A DNA stretch of 39,549 nucleotides. Origin: Rickettsiales bacterium (GTDB lineage Bacteria; Pseudomonadota; Alphaproteobacteria; Rickettsiales; CANDYO01). The stretch covers positions 1 through 39,549 of the forward strand of contig JAOARE010000017.1 of the NCBI GenBank assembly GCA_025210695.1, given 5' to 3'. Below, one piece after another: positions 25,022 to 33,062 of this stretch (position 1 is its first letter; the number at the start of each line of letters is the position of its first letter). Both the position numbers and the translations under genes were made by a program. The notes under the pieces are model-generated. The model saw only the letters and a program-made list of their open reading frames with translations, made no database searches and was not told where the DNA came from.

Positions 25022-26755
25022 TCACTTAATAGAGTGCTTATTCAGTTTCTGGTATAATTCATTATTTCTAAGCAAATCATCATGTTTTCCTTGAGCCACA
25101 ATTTTTCCTTTGTCTAATACTATAATAGAATCGGCATTAGCAATGGTGGAAATGCGATGGGCAATTACCAAGGTGGTACGGTTTTTTCTAAGTCTATTTA
25201 GCGCCAATTGAACCAGCTTCTCATTCTCACCATCTAGGGCGCTAGTGGCTTCATCAAGCAATAGAATTTTAGGGTTACACAAAATTGCTCTAGCAATGGC
25301 AATTCTTTGTTTCTGCCCACCAGATAATTTAACCCCCTTCTCACCTAAATGAGTGTTTAATCCATTTGGCATTGAATTAAAGAATTCAAATATTTCTGCT
25401 AAGCGAGCAGCCTCTTCCACTTCTGACTTGGTAGCATCTATTTTGCCATAAAGAATATTCTCATAAGCTGTGCCAGAAAAAATCACTGCATCTTGAGATA
25501 CAAATGCAAATAAATTGCGTAAATCTTTTAAAAGTAATTTCTTTATATCAACATCACCTAATAATATTTTTCCTGAATCTGGATCATAAAAACGTAGTAA
25601 CAATTGAAAAATGGTGCTTTTACCAGCGCCAGATGGCCCAACTAAAGCTATGATGCTTCCCTCTTTAATATTAAAGCTAATATCATCTAAAACTAGAGAT
25701 TCTTCTCTGGAAGGATAAGTAAAGGATATATTTTGTATATCTATGTTTAATTGGTCATCATTTTTAAGTTTTACAGGTCTTTTAACCTCACTAATAGAAT
25801 CTTCCGCGCGATCAATTTCCATTATTCTTTCTAATGCTCCACTAGCTCTCTGCCAATCGCTATAGACCTCACTTAATCCACCAATACTAGTTGCCACCAA
25901 TATTGCATAAAATATAAAAGAGGAAAGAGCTCCAGCAGTCATTTCTCCTGATAATACATCTTGTCCACCAACCCAGAGAACAAGAGCCACGGCAGACAAT
26001 ACTAGCAGAATAACTAATGCAAATAGTAATGATCTCAACTTAATTCTTTTATAAGCAACCTCTTGCGATTTATCAGTTAGAGAAACAAATTGTTGATATT
26101 CAAATTCCTCACGATTATAAGCCTGAACAGCTTTGATAAAGCTTAAACTTTCTTCTAAATGAGAATTACATACAGCCACACTATGTTGATTTTTCTTGGA
26201 TAACTTACGAGTATTCCTACCTATTATTATTATAGGAAGTAAAATTACAGGCAGGATCAATAATACATAGCTAGTAAGCTTAAGACTAGTGAACAACAAG
26301 AGAATTAATCCACCTATGGCCATCAAACTATTGCGCAAAGAAAAAGAAGCAATCATAACAATGGTGTTGCTAACAAGTGTAAGATCTGTAGTGAGACGAG
26401 AACAAATATCACCAACTTTATAAATGTCAAAATAACCGGGAGAAATATTAATAATGTTCTTATAAACAGACTTTCTAATATTACTCTCTAATTGCTCAGA
26501 AATCCAATTAACTCTTAATGATCTGGCATAGCTAGCTAAAGAAATAAGAGCCACCATAATTAAAAGTAAAATAAAGGCATCATTTAAACCATTTAAATTA
26601 TTATTGACGAACCCCTGATCAATTAGATGCTTCAAGGCATATCCTAAACCTAGAATAGCAGAAGAAACAATTGCAATAGAAATAAAAATTATAATTATTT
26701 GCAAACGAAATGGTGCTAGATAGCCAGATAAAAATTTGAGAGCTTTAAGCTGCAT
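25022..26755 (-). CDS. ABC exporter, fused permease and ATPase (MsbA-like)
   Basis: A 577-residue half-transporter with six N-terminal membrane helices (exporter type I) and a C-terminal ATPase. The ATPase motifs are Walker A LVGPSGAGKST, Q-loop FVSQDAVIFSGT, signature LSGGQKQRIAIARA, Walker B ILLLDEATSALD and H-loop VIAHRIST, all intact. It works as a homodimer. The family includes lipid A flippases and multidrug exporters; the substrate cannot be read here. It lies three bases after the secreted glycosyltransferase gene, so they are co-transcribed. Confidence 0.9.
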   Translation of the reverse strand: MQLKALKFLSGYLAPFRLQIIIIFISIAIVSSAILGLGYALKHLIDQGFVNNNLNGLNDAFILLLIMVALISLASYARSLRVNWISEQLESNIRKSVYKNIINISPGYFDIYKVGDICSRLTTDLTLVSNTIVMIASFSLRNSLMAIGGLILLLFTSLKLTSYVLLILPVILLPIIIIGRNTRKLSKKNQHSVAVCNSHLEESLSFIKAVQAYNREEFEYQQFVSLTDKSQEVAYKRIKLRSLLFALVILLVLSAVALVLWVGGQDVLSGEMTAGALSSFIFYAILVATSIGGLSEVYSDWQRASGALERIMEIDRAEDSISEVKRPVKLKNDDQLNIDIQNISFTYPSREESLVLDDISFNIKEGSIIALVGPSGAGKSTIFQLLLRFYDPDSGKILLGDVDIKKLLLKDLRNLFAFVSQDAVIFSGTAYENILYGKIDATKSEVEEAARLAEIFEFFNSMPNGLNTHLGEKGVKLSGGQKQRIAIARAILCNPKILLLDEATSALDGENEKLVQLALNRLRKNRTTLVIAHRISTIANADSIIVLDKGKIVAQGKHDDLLRNNELYQKLNKHSIK

Positions 26756-26758
26756 AAC

Positions 26759-28402
26759 TTATCTTTTTTGATTAAAGAATATCTCTGGTAGGATAATTGA
26801 TTTTCCATCAAGTTGATAGTATTTATATGCATTATCTAAATATATTCTTTGAAGCATATCTTCAGTGACCTCACTATTCTTTAAAACTTCAGATTCTATA
26901 TCTTTAATTAAATGATTTAGGATACTGTGATTACTGGAAAACGCCATTAGATTGGTACTAATTTTTAGTGAATCAAATATTTTATGTAACTTAGAGAATT
27001 TACCGTAATATCCATATTTATGATGGAACTCATTTAATTTAACAGGTTCAAAGCCATTTCCTACATATAAACCACCCTTCTTACGGAGCAAATAAAACTT
27101 TCCAGCCACTTTAAGGGCTTTTTTATTAATATCCATTATCTTAGCTGGAATGAATTGTTGCAAATAATCAGAATCCACAATCTGCACTTTAAAGCCAGGA
27201 TTTAACTCTTGCCATTTTTCTTTTAAAGAAGATATGTGCTGCTTAGGAAGGTTCCCTCTTTCAAGATAAATCACCTTAGGAATAGTGGCCTCCACGCTAT
27301 ATTCAACATTTGCAGGAAAATTACGGTTAAATAAATCTCTAAATGCTAGATAATATTTATCTCGGAATTTTAGCAATTTATATAACCATCCTTTAATTTT
27401 ACTTTTCTCAAATATTGCACTGGAGAAGCTAGAATAATTCATAAGACTATTTTGCTTGTCATAAAAGTGGAAACTCATAGTTTCAGGTCGAATCTCTATT
27501 TTGTTAGATAATTTTGCTCTACCCCGAAATGTATTGCTTAAAAAATTTAATATTGGTCTATTATTTACAAAATATATAGGAATGTTATAGCCAGATGGCA
27601 AAACAATGCTTTTATATTTTGCTTGATCTTCTTCAGTTAAAAAACTAAATACAGCATCACTCAAAGGATACATAGTTCTCTGTACAGCTAAATTATGATT
27701 AGACCTACGGAAGCTAGTCCAACTATTGCTGAGATTATTTTCAAATTCTTCTTCAACCAAATTCCAGTTGCTTCTGATATTAAGCAAAGTTCTTTCAAGT
27801 ATCGGATGGTTAGGCACAGCAGCTATCATATTATTTGCTATGGTAACCTGTTTTTTATTTAGAGCTGGAGGCTCCATATTAATATAAAAGTCATACTTAT
27901 GGTGAAGCTCATCAAAATTTGTGAAACATTCGATATCTGCATCAACGTATAAACCACCATAACGATAAATAATTTCATATCTAGCGATGTCAGCCTGCTC
28001 TGCATAACTTCTAGCTAGAAAGAATAAATCTATATTAGGAAAGTTCTCTTTTAATATATCCTCTTGATTCCAAACTTTAATTTGCCAATCTGGATGATGC
28101 TGACGCCAAGTTTCTAAAAAATATTGATAGTTTTTAGGCATTGGAGATTTTCCAAGCCATATTTGGTGTATTGTTTTGGGAATGATCGGAGAAGGATTAG
28201 ATGGAGTTTTGCTTGGTTTTAGTCTTTCGTAGTTATTTCTTAGTAGATTTAATTCTATATTTGCATTAGGATTCAAATATTGAGCGGAATATTCTCTCAT
28301 TAAATCAAAGCCATTAGAGTGACTAAAATTTACATCATCAAATCCAAATGCAGACACATTAATAAACAATGATAGACATAAAATTTTAAAATTAAACCGC
28401 AT
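26759..28402 (-). CDS. Exported DXD glycosyltransferase with a second, degenerate transferase domain
   Basis: A 547-residue protein starting with a likely signal peptide (MRFNFKILCLSLFINVSAFG). Domain 1 (about 72-215) has IPKTIHQIWLG, ADIARYEIIYRYGG and the metal-binding LYVDADIECF (D154-x-D156), as in OCH1/TcdA-TcdB type sugar transferases. Domain 2 (about 372-510) repeats the layout: IPKVIYLERG, KVAGKFYLLRKKGG, LYVGNG, EFHHKY, NHSILNHLI. Its metal ligands are gone (DAD replaced by GNG, and the ADxxR aspartate by Val). Known relatives glycosylate host proteins or cell-surface glycans. A secreted host-directed role is plausible but inferred. It sits between rpoZ and an ABC exporter, same strand. 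Confidence 0.8.
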   Translation of the reverse strand: MRFNFKILCLSLFINVSAFGFDDVNFSHSNGFDLMREYSAQYLNPNANIELNLLRNNYERLKPSKTPSNPSPIIPKTIHQIWLGKSPMPKNYQYFLETWRQHHPDWQIKVWNQEDILKENFPNIDLFFLARSYAEQADIARYEIIYRYGGLYVDADIECFTNFDELHHKYDFYINMEPPALNKKQVTIANNMIAAVPNHPILERTLLNIRSNWNLVEEEFENNLSNSWTSFRRSNHNLAVQRTMYPLSDAVFSFLTEEDQAKYKSIVLPSGYNIPIYFVNNRPILNFLSNTFRGRAKLSNKIEIRPETMSFHFYDKQNSLMNYSSFSSAIFEKSKIKGWLYKLLKFRDKYYLAFRDLFNRNFPANVEYSVEATIPKVIYLERGNLPKQHISSLKEKWQELNPGFKVQIVDSDYLQQFIPAKIMDINKKALKVAGKFYLLRKKGGLYVGNGFEPVKLNEFHHKYGYYGKFSKLHKIFDSLKISTNLMAFSSNHSILNHLIKDIESEVLKNSEVTEDMLQRIYLDNAYKYYQLDGKSIILPEIFFNQKR

Positions 28403-28429
28403 ATCTAATTCTTTATAGCTTGTAGAAAA

Positions 28430-28840
28430 TTAATCTTCAGGTTCTATATTCTCATCCTCAAAAGATATTTCTTCTTCGAACTCTTCTGCTAACTCAATGC
28501 TAGACATACCCTCAGAAAGCTCATCTTCAAAACTAGAAGCAAACTGATTGGCTTCTTTTTCATCTGATTCGATATAATTTTCTGTTTTATTATCATCTAA
28601 ACTATCTTCTATATGAAGATTTTTACGATAATCTTGTATTATATTACTTCTTAATAATTCAACATTCAATTTCTTGGCAGCAATCTCTCTAAGAGCTACA
28701 ACAGCATTTTTATCATTACTTTTTTCTACTAATATAGGAGATCCAGCACCAATGTCTCTTCCTCTTCTACTAGCTAAAACTACTAATTCAAAATGATCTG
28801 GAACTACTTTCTTGCAATCTTCTACTGTGACACGTGCCAT
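28430..28840 (-). CDS. rpoZ: RNA polymerase omega subunit
   Basis: Helps assembly of RNA polymerase around beta-prime. The first ~70 residues match omega: MARVTVEDCKKVVPDHFELVVLASRRGRDI, then KNAVVALREIAAKK. The remaining ~60 residues form a highly acidic tail (rich in Asp/Glu, ending FEDENIEPED), longer than in E. coli omega and probably disordered. The glycosyltransferase gene begins 27 bases downstream on the same strand, making an unusual gene neighbour. Confidence 0.93.
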   Translation of the reverse strand: MARVTVEDCKKVVPDHFELVVLASRRGRDIGAGSPILVEKSNDKNAVVALREIAAKKLNVELLRSNIIQDYRKNLHIEDSLDDNKTENYIESDEKEANQFASSFEDELSEGMSSIELAEEFEEEISFEDENIEPED

Positions 28841-29057
28841 TGGGAATATCCTTAATTTGATTGATAATTCTGAGAATTATACCCAAAATTTTTCATTTAG
28901 CAAGTCTTTAAATGACCTATATTGTTATCATAATCTTACCTTTAACTTAAAGCAAGAAAATAACGCAATTTGACTTTTTCAAGGAGTCTGTTAAAATAAA
29001 TACCACTTTCAAACAAAATATTAACACATAATTATAACTATGGGGCAAGAGTTAGAA

Positions 29058-29375
29058 ATGGCGTGGATTTATCTTTTTATAGCAGGATTATCTGAAGTAT
29101 GCTGGGCAGTTAGCATAAAACATTGTGATGGAATTAGACCAAGCCTCCCGATGTTACTAGTAGCTATAGCAATCACCCTAAGTATTGTCTGTTTTGGCAA
29201 TGCAGTAAAAAGCATACCTATGAGCGTGGCTTATGCTATATGGACTGGTATTGGAATAGTTGGACTATTTATTTATGGAGCATTCATCTTAAAAGAACCC
29301 GTTTCAATATCTAATGTAATCTTTGTATCAATGATTCTAATAGGGATAATTGGCCTAAAACTTCAGGTAAAGTAG
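29058..29375 (+). CDS. gdx: SMR transporter of the Gdx/SugE (guanidinium exporter) subfamily
   Basis: A 105-residue membrane protein with four helices. Signature features are MAWIYLFIAGLSEVCWAVSIKH with the essential Glu at position 13, SVAYAIWTGIGIVG and GIIGLKLQ at the end. These features (WAVS, AYAIWTGIG) fit Gdx/SugE, which exports guanidinium, better than EmrE. An upstream in-frame ATG at 29040 adds six residues, but the family start is the ATG at 29058. No guanidine riboswitch was recognisable upstream. The gene is divergent from rpoZ. Confidence 0.85.
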   Translation: MAWIYLFIAGLSEVCWAVSIKHCDGIRPSLPMLLVAIAITLSIVCFGNAVKSIPMSVAYAIWTGIGIVGLFIYGAFILKEPVSISNVIFVSMILIGIIGLKLQVK

Positions 29376-29377
29376 TT

Positions 29378-30055
29378 TTATAATTCTTGATAATATTCTC
29401 CTGCAAAAGTCATCCAAGATTGATTCTCATCATAACTAAATTCAGCCTCTTTAAGCATTAAATTTTCTGCAGTTAATCTAGAATCATAAGATGTAAGATT
29501 ATAAGTACTAGAATCCCAATTATTTTCTTCAATTGCAATCTTAGCCAATTCTGAAATTGATAAAGTATTTTCTTCAAATGAAGTTTTTATAACAACCCGA
29601 GCATTTTCCGTGATTTTTAAAAGATTATCTCTTGTGAGATCTTTGTTAATTTGATCAATCACGTAATTATAATGAAGGGGATTAGTAGCTGATACAAGAC
29701 ATATCTTAAAATGCTCTGTTGCTTGACTCTCAGAAAACTCAAATATTCTTTCTTTAGCTTCCTTAGTTAATTCACACATGGAATTCCAAGCAGTTTCAAT
29801 CTCAGGACCATTTTTAATTCCTAATTGATAAGATATTTTAGCTTTAAACTCATTTGTATCTATTTTTCCAAGATTATAACTATCTATAGTTTTATAATAA
29901 GCTTTATCGATCAAAAGAGCACTATAAACCCTAGCTTCTGTGAAATATGGGAAATATGATTCTTTAGCTAAGAGATCACTAAACGCAGCAACTGATTTAG
30001 TTATATCACTTTTTATAAGCCCACCTAAAGAAATAAAATAAACTTTTTTAGTCAT
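29378..30055 (-). CDS. HAD-fold protein lacking the nucleophilic aspartate
   Basis: A 225-residue protein resembling YihX-type HAD phosphatases. The cap helix region has YNLGKIDTNEFKAKISYQLG and motif II reads CLVSATNPLHYNYV. Motif I, normally FDLGG, reads ISLGGLI, with Ser9 where the nucleophilic Asp should be. The conserved acidic pair of motif IV is not clear either (SYDSRLTAENL is the best candidate). It is therefore probably catalytically inactive or altered. It overlaps the end of the symporter gene by eight bases and is translationally coupled to it. Confidence 0.65.
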   Translation of the reverse strand: MTKKVYFISLGGLIKSDITKSVAAFSDLLAKESYFPYFTEARVYSALLIDKAYYKTIDSYNLGKIDTNEFKAKISYQLGIKNGPEIETAWNSMCELTKEAKERIFEFSESQATEHFKICLVSATNPLHYNYVIDQINKDLTRDNLLKITENARVVIKTSFEENTLSISELAKIAIEENNWDSSTYNLTSYDSRLTAENLMLKEAEFSYDENQSWMTFAGEYYQEL

Positions 30056-31289
30056 TACAGACCTCCTCTTCTATTTTTACCTTCTCATTCACAACTTTAG
30101 CAACACATGAATCTGACCATACATTAAGAGAAGTTTCAACCATATCAATAATACTATAAAATGGCAGGATTATTCCAAGCAATGCCATTGGTATGTTCAT
30201 ACTAGCTAATAAACTGGCACTTAAGAAAAAACATCCCATAGGAACTCCAGCATTACCAATTGCGGCAATGGTTGCAACAAATATCCAGAGTATCATTGTG
30301 CCTAAACTAATATCTACACCATTATTTTGCATTAGATAAATCACTGTAGTAAAAATAAAGGCGGCACAGCCATTCATATTAATGCTAGTGCAAAGAGGCA
30401 GAATAAATCTACTAATCTTCGGATTAATTTTTAAATTCTTCTCAGCCATTTCCATGGTAACCGGTAGAGTACCAGTAGAAGACTTTGAGAAAAAAGCCAA
30501 TGACAATGCTGGAAACATGCCTTTCATAGCTTCAAAGGGATTTATATTATTTGACTTAAGCCAAATCGGCAATACTATAAAACCTTGAATTACATTAGCT
30601 AATAATATCACTGCCAGATATCCGGAAAGAGCCATAATGTCCATACCTTCTTGCAGCTGAACTACCGTTGCTGTTATAAATCCATAAAGACCTATTGGTA
30701 TTATCTTAACCACCCAATTAGTAATAACTAAAAATATTCCATGAGCCCCTTTAAAGAAATTGATAATTGTTTCTTTTGCTTGCTCTTCTTTTATATAACG
30801 AATGGCTATACCAATAAATACTCCAACCATTAGCACTCCCATCACTTGATGCTCTAAGAAAGGAGAAAAAATATTAGCCGGAATAAGACCTGTAATATGC
30901 TGAGCATAGCTGACATTATCAGGCTTAGCATAAATAAGATTTTCTTCAACTCCATGAATAGAACTTGGTTTAATTACTAAATATAGTAAACAGCTAACAC
31001 CTGCTGCTATGATTGTGGTGCTTAAAGTATAAAAAATACTCCGCTTCCAGACATGCCCCATTGAGGCTTTAGACATATAACTTGATAAAGTAACAATAAT
31101 TGACAAAGCAATGATCGGCAGACTGATACATTTAAAAATTCTTATAAAAACATCTGAAATTAAAAGACCGGTATCCTTCAATATCGCAATGTCTGATAAT
31201 CCACTAAAAATACCTAATGCTATCATTAAGATATAAATAGTGGCTGAGTTAAAGAAAGTTTTTGTTTGAACTCCGTGTTGTACACACAT
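30048..31289 (-). CDS. Dicarboxylate/amino acid:cation symporter (DAACS family)
   Basis: A 413-residue membrane protein of the GltP/DctA/SDF family. It shows about eight helices and the two re-entrant motifs: AFFSKSSTGTLPVTM (serine-rich hairpin), SINMNGCAAFIF (usually NMDGT; the Asp is Asn here) and GNAGVPMGCFF. The TM8 region (IDMVETSLNVWSD) carries the Asp that usually contacts substrate. Uptake of glutamate, aspartate or C4-dicarboxylates from the host cytoplasm is the likely role. GAGGTG precedes the ATG. The start codon at 31289 looks correct. Confidence 0.9.
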   Translation of the reverse strand: MCVQHGVQTKTFFNSATIYILMIALGIFSGLSDIAILKDTGLLISDVFIRIFKCISLPIIALSIIVTLSSYMSKASMGHVWKRSIFYTLSTTIIAAGVSCLLYLVIKPSSIHGVEENLIYAKPDNVSYAQHITGLIPANIFSPFLEHQVMGVLMVGVFIGIAIRYIKEEQAKETIINFFKGAHGIFLVITNWVVKIIPIGLYGFITATVVQLQEGMDIMALSGYLAVILLANVIQGFIVLPIWLKSNNINPFEAMKGMFPALSLAFFSKSSTGTLPVTMEMAEKNLKINPKISRFILPLCTSINMNGCAAFIFTTVIYLMQNNGVDISLGTMILWIFVATIAAIGNAGVPMGCFFLSASLLASMNIPMALLGIILPFYSIIDMVETSLNVWSDSCVAKVVNEKVKIEEEVCND

Positions 31290-31409
31290 AGTTACACCTC
31301 GCTATTTTAAAGATGTAACAGTAACAAAAAATTAATAAAAAATAAAGATAAACTTGGGAAGGATAAGTTTTTACCAAATTCTCTCGCCCTGTAAGCTTAA
31401 GGGATGACG

Positions 31410-31470
31410 AAGAACATGAGGGATGGTTATGAGCAGATCTGCCCATTTAAGGAGGGAATTTTTAAGCTAA
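31410..31470. repeat. 61-bp direct repeat, copy 1
   Basis: It begins AAGAACATGAGGGATGG and ends GAGGGAATTTTTAAGCTAA. A second copy lies 298 bases downstream at 31708-31769, with only a few differences and one extra T. Neither copy is coding. Confidence 0.85.
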
Positions 31471-31516
31471 AGCAATTCTAAAAGACTAGCGTGGAGAATA
31501 TAAAACATAAAGAACC

Positions 31517-31600
31517 GTCATTATTGTCAAACAATTGTTTGACGATAATCCAGTTAGAAAATTTTTACTGGATCCTCGGACCTTACGGTCCAAGGATGAC
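31517..31600. repeat. Palindromic doublet, copy D (two inverted elements back to back)
   Basis: Left element: a near-perfect 30-bp palindrome at 31520-31549 (ATTATTGTCAAACAA with TTGTTTGACGATAAT), bounded by GTC and CCAGTT. Right element in inverse orientation, 31567-31600: ACTGGATCCTCGGACC, TTAC, GGTCCAAGGATGAC. The right half is identical over 34 bp to that of the doublet at 33029-33062, while the left halves differ. Confidence 0.85.
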
Positions 31601-31707
31601 GAAGAAAGGGATGGCCCAAGGAAGATGAAAAAGGGGTGCGGGACAAGAGTGATGAAAAAGGAACGGACAAGGGCCACTAAAAAGCCAATGACTTAAAGGA
31701 TAAAAAA

Positions 31708-31769
31708 AAGAACATGAGGGATGGTTATGAGTAGATATACCCATTTTAAGGAGGGAATTTTTAAGCTAA
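31708..31769. repeat. 61-bp direct repeat, copy 2
   Basis: This is the second copy of the repeat at 31410-31470. The two copies flank the palindromic doublet and a purine-rich stretch (31590-31700), so the whole ~300-bp block may have arisen by duplication. Confidence 0.85.
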
Positions 31770-31911
31770 GTTACACTTAAACGACGATTAGTGTTTTTCT
31801 TTAAGTTTTAATTTGCTTTCGTTTTATAATCTTAAAGAAATAAAATTTGTTATTGATGTAATTTCAATAATATAATTTTAATATTTGCAAAGTTTTGTTT
31901 ATTTTCACATC

Positions 31912-31950
31912 AAAAAAAAACTTAGCGCGTTTCTAAAACTAATTAGAAAC
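31912..31950 (-). terminator. Strong minus-strand terminator after the candidate RNA
   Basis: GTTTCTAA (31929-31936) and TTAGAAAC (31943-31950) form a perfect 8-bp stem. On the minus strand it is followed by GCGCTAAG and nine T (A-run 31912-31920). Another run of eight T precedes the stem (A-run 31952-31959). Confidence 0.6.
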
Positions 31951-31951
31951 T

Positions 31952-32100
31952 AAAAAAAAGACGTTACCGGTGAATAAACAATCCATCTCTTCCCTTTGCG
32001 TAAACTAGGCATTTCCTAAAAGGTTTTTAATAAACTGTTTCACCAACAATATTGGGCACCAAATCTAACACTTGCACTGATAGTCCGGTAAGAATGTTTT
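31952..32100 (-). ncRNA. Candidate structured non-coding RNA
   Basis: On the minus strand a ~130-nt segment is closed by perfectly complementary ends: TTACCGG (32091-32085) and CCGGTAA (31970-31964), then CGTC and eight T. Inside, CTATC next to the closing stem can pair with GATGG, CCAA-TATTG-TTGG makes a hairpin, and CCTTT/AAAGG encloses TAGG-AAATG-CCTA. An upstream TTACAT-16-TATAAA and a TTGACA are possible promoter parts. Neither strand has an ORF of useful length. The long closed-rod layout is reminiscent of 6S RNA, but I see no sequence that proves it. SRP RNA, tmRNA and RNase P signatures are absent. Confidence 0.45.
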
Positions 32101-32413
32101 TTGTCAAACTAATTAAATTTATAATTCGCGAGGTCATAAATGTAAGAGGAATTATAAATTAATCAATTTGTGCACTTGTATTGAATTAGATTTACAAATT
32201 ACTCTAACGTTAAACTGCTTGACTGATGAAATACATCAATAACAATTATTACAATATCACAGCACATAAATAAATGTCATACCCCCTCCTTAAATTTTTT
32301 TATTTCAGGAAAGCAAACGCCACAATCACTTATAAAATTATGTGATATCTTAAATAAAGAGTGGTGGTGAGGATCTTATCTATAATTAAATAGAATCATC
32401 TATAAATTAATGA

Positions 32414-32788
32414 TTATTCTGCACTGTTTTCACTGTTCATACCAGCCATAGAACCTTCTGCCCTAATTCTAACATCAAAAATAGAAAAGCTACCAATTGT
32501 ACACCCCTCTCCAATCTTCTCACGTTCACCAAAACCGCCATAATTAGTAAGCATATTAACTGAATTATCTTCTAAATACACATGTCTATTCTCTACCATA
32601 GGGTTTACACTACAAAAATTTGGACATTCATGTATGTGAAGTTCCGTACCTTTTAACTCTACTAATTGAGGCTTACAAAAAGTTGAAAACAAAAAATCCT
32701 CATCTACCACTTCATTATCATTATATATGATGCTAGTTATTTCTTCTGTTGCCCCCAAATAAGAACCTATACGATCCTTAATTGTCAT
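32414..32788 (-). CDS. Hypothetical protein
   Basis: A 124-residue product not recognised. The frame extends upstream to 32851, but the ATG at 32788 has AAGGA eight bases before it and is chosen. The sequence looks coding: MTIKDRIGSYLGATEEITSI, a segment with His and Cys (LHIHECPNFC), NMLTNYGGFGEREKIGEGCTIGSFSIFDVRI and an acidic, serine-containing end. There is no signal peptide or membrane helix. The IGEGCTIGSFSIFD stretch vaguely recalls left-handed beta-helix hexapeptides, but there are too few turns to claim it. The gene is isolated in a repeat-rich non-coding zone. Confidence 0.6.
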   Translation of the reverse strand: MTIKDRIGSYLGATEEITSIIYNDNEVVDEDFLFSTFCKPQLVELKGTELHIHECPNFCSVNPMVENRHVYLEDNSVNMLTNYGGFGEREKIGEGCTIGSFSIFDVRIRAEGSMAGMNSENSAE

Positions 32789-32983
32789 AACATTTATCCT
32801 TAGTAAAAATTGAAACTCCTCTTTGTTTGTAAGTAACATAATTGGTTGCAAGAGTCAAAGGGTAAAATGCAATTATTGTAGCTTAAAGGATGATGAATTA
32901 AACCAAAAGGTCTAATAGTTTTTTGTCCTGGATTTCAAGCTAAACTTGCAGTTTAGCTTTTAAGTGATAAATTGGCATCACTC

Positions 32984-33062
32984 TTGAATTGGTTTATACC
33001 AATTCGAAAATCCAGTTGGTAAGTGTCTACTGGATCCTCGGACCTTACGGTCCAAGGATGAC
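32984..33062. repeat. Palindromic doublet, copy E
   Basis: Left element: GAATTGGT-TTAT-ACCAATTC (32986-33005), a perfect 8-bp stem, followed by AAAATCCAGTTGG. Right element (33029-33062) is the same 34-bp ACTGGATCC...GGATGAC hairpin as in copy D, inverted relative to the left one. Spacers between halves are similar in length in D and E (about 12-15 bp). Confidence 0.85.

Noticed and set aside
28841..29057. Guanidine riboswitch upstream of the Gdx/SugE gene
   Set aside because: No paired hairpins with ACGR loops or guanidine-I core could be seen in the leader.
31249..31677. Minus-strand frames of 60-65 codons (31249-31446, 31486-31677)
   Set aside because: They run through palindromes and purine-rich repeats, have Phe/Ser/Leu-rich products expected from such DNA, and lack ribosome-binding sites.
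31952..32100. Assignment of the structured segment as 6S, SRP, tmRNA or RNase P RNA
   Set aside because: Only the general shape fits 6S; none of the diagnostic sequence motifs of SRP, tmRNA or RNase P RNA is present, so no name is given.
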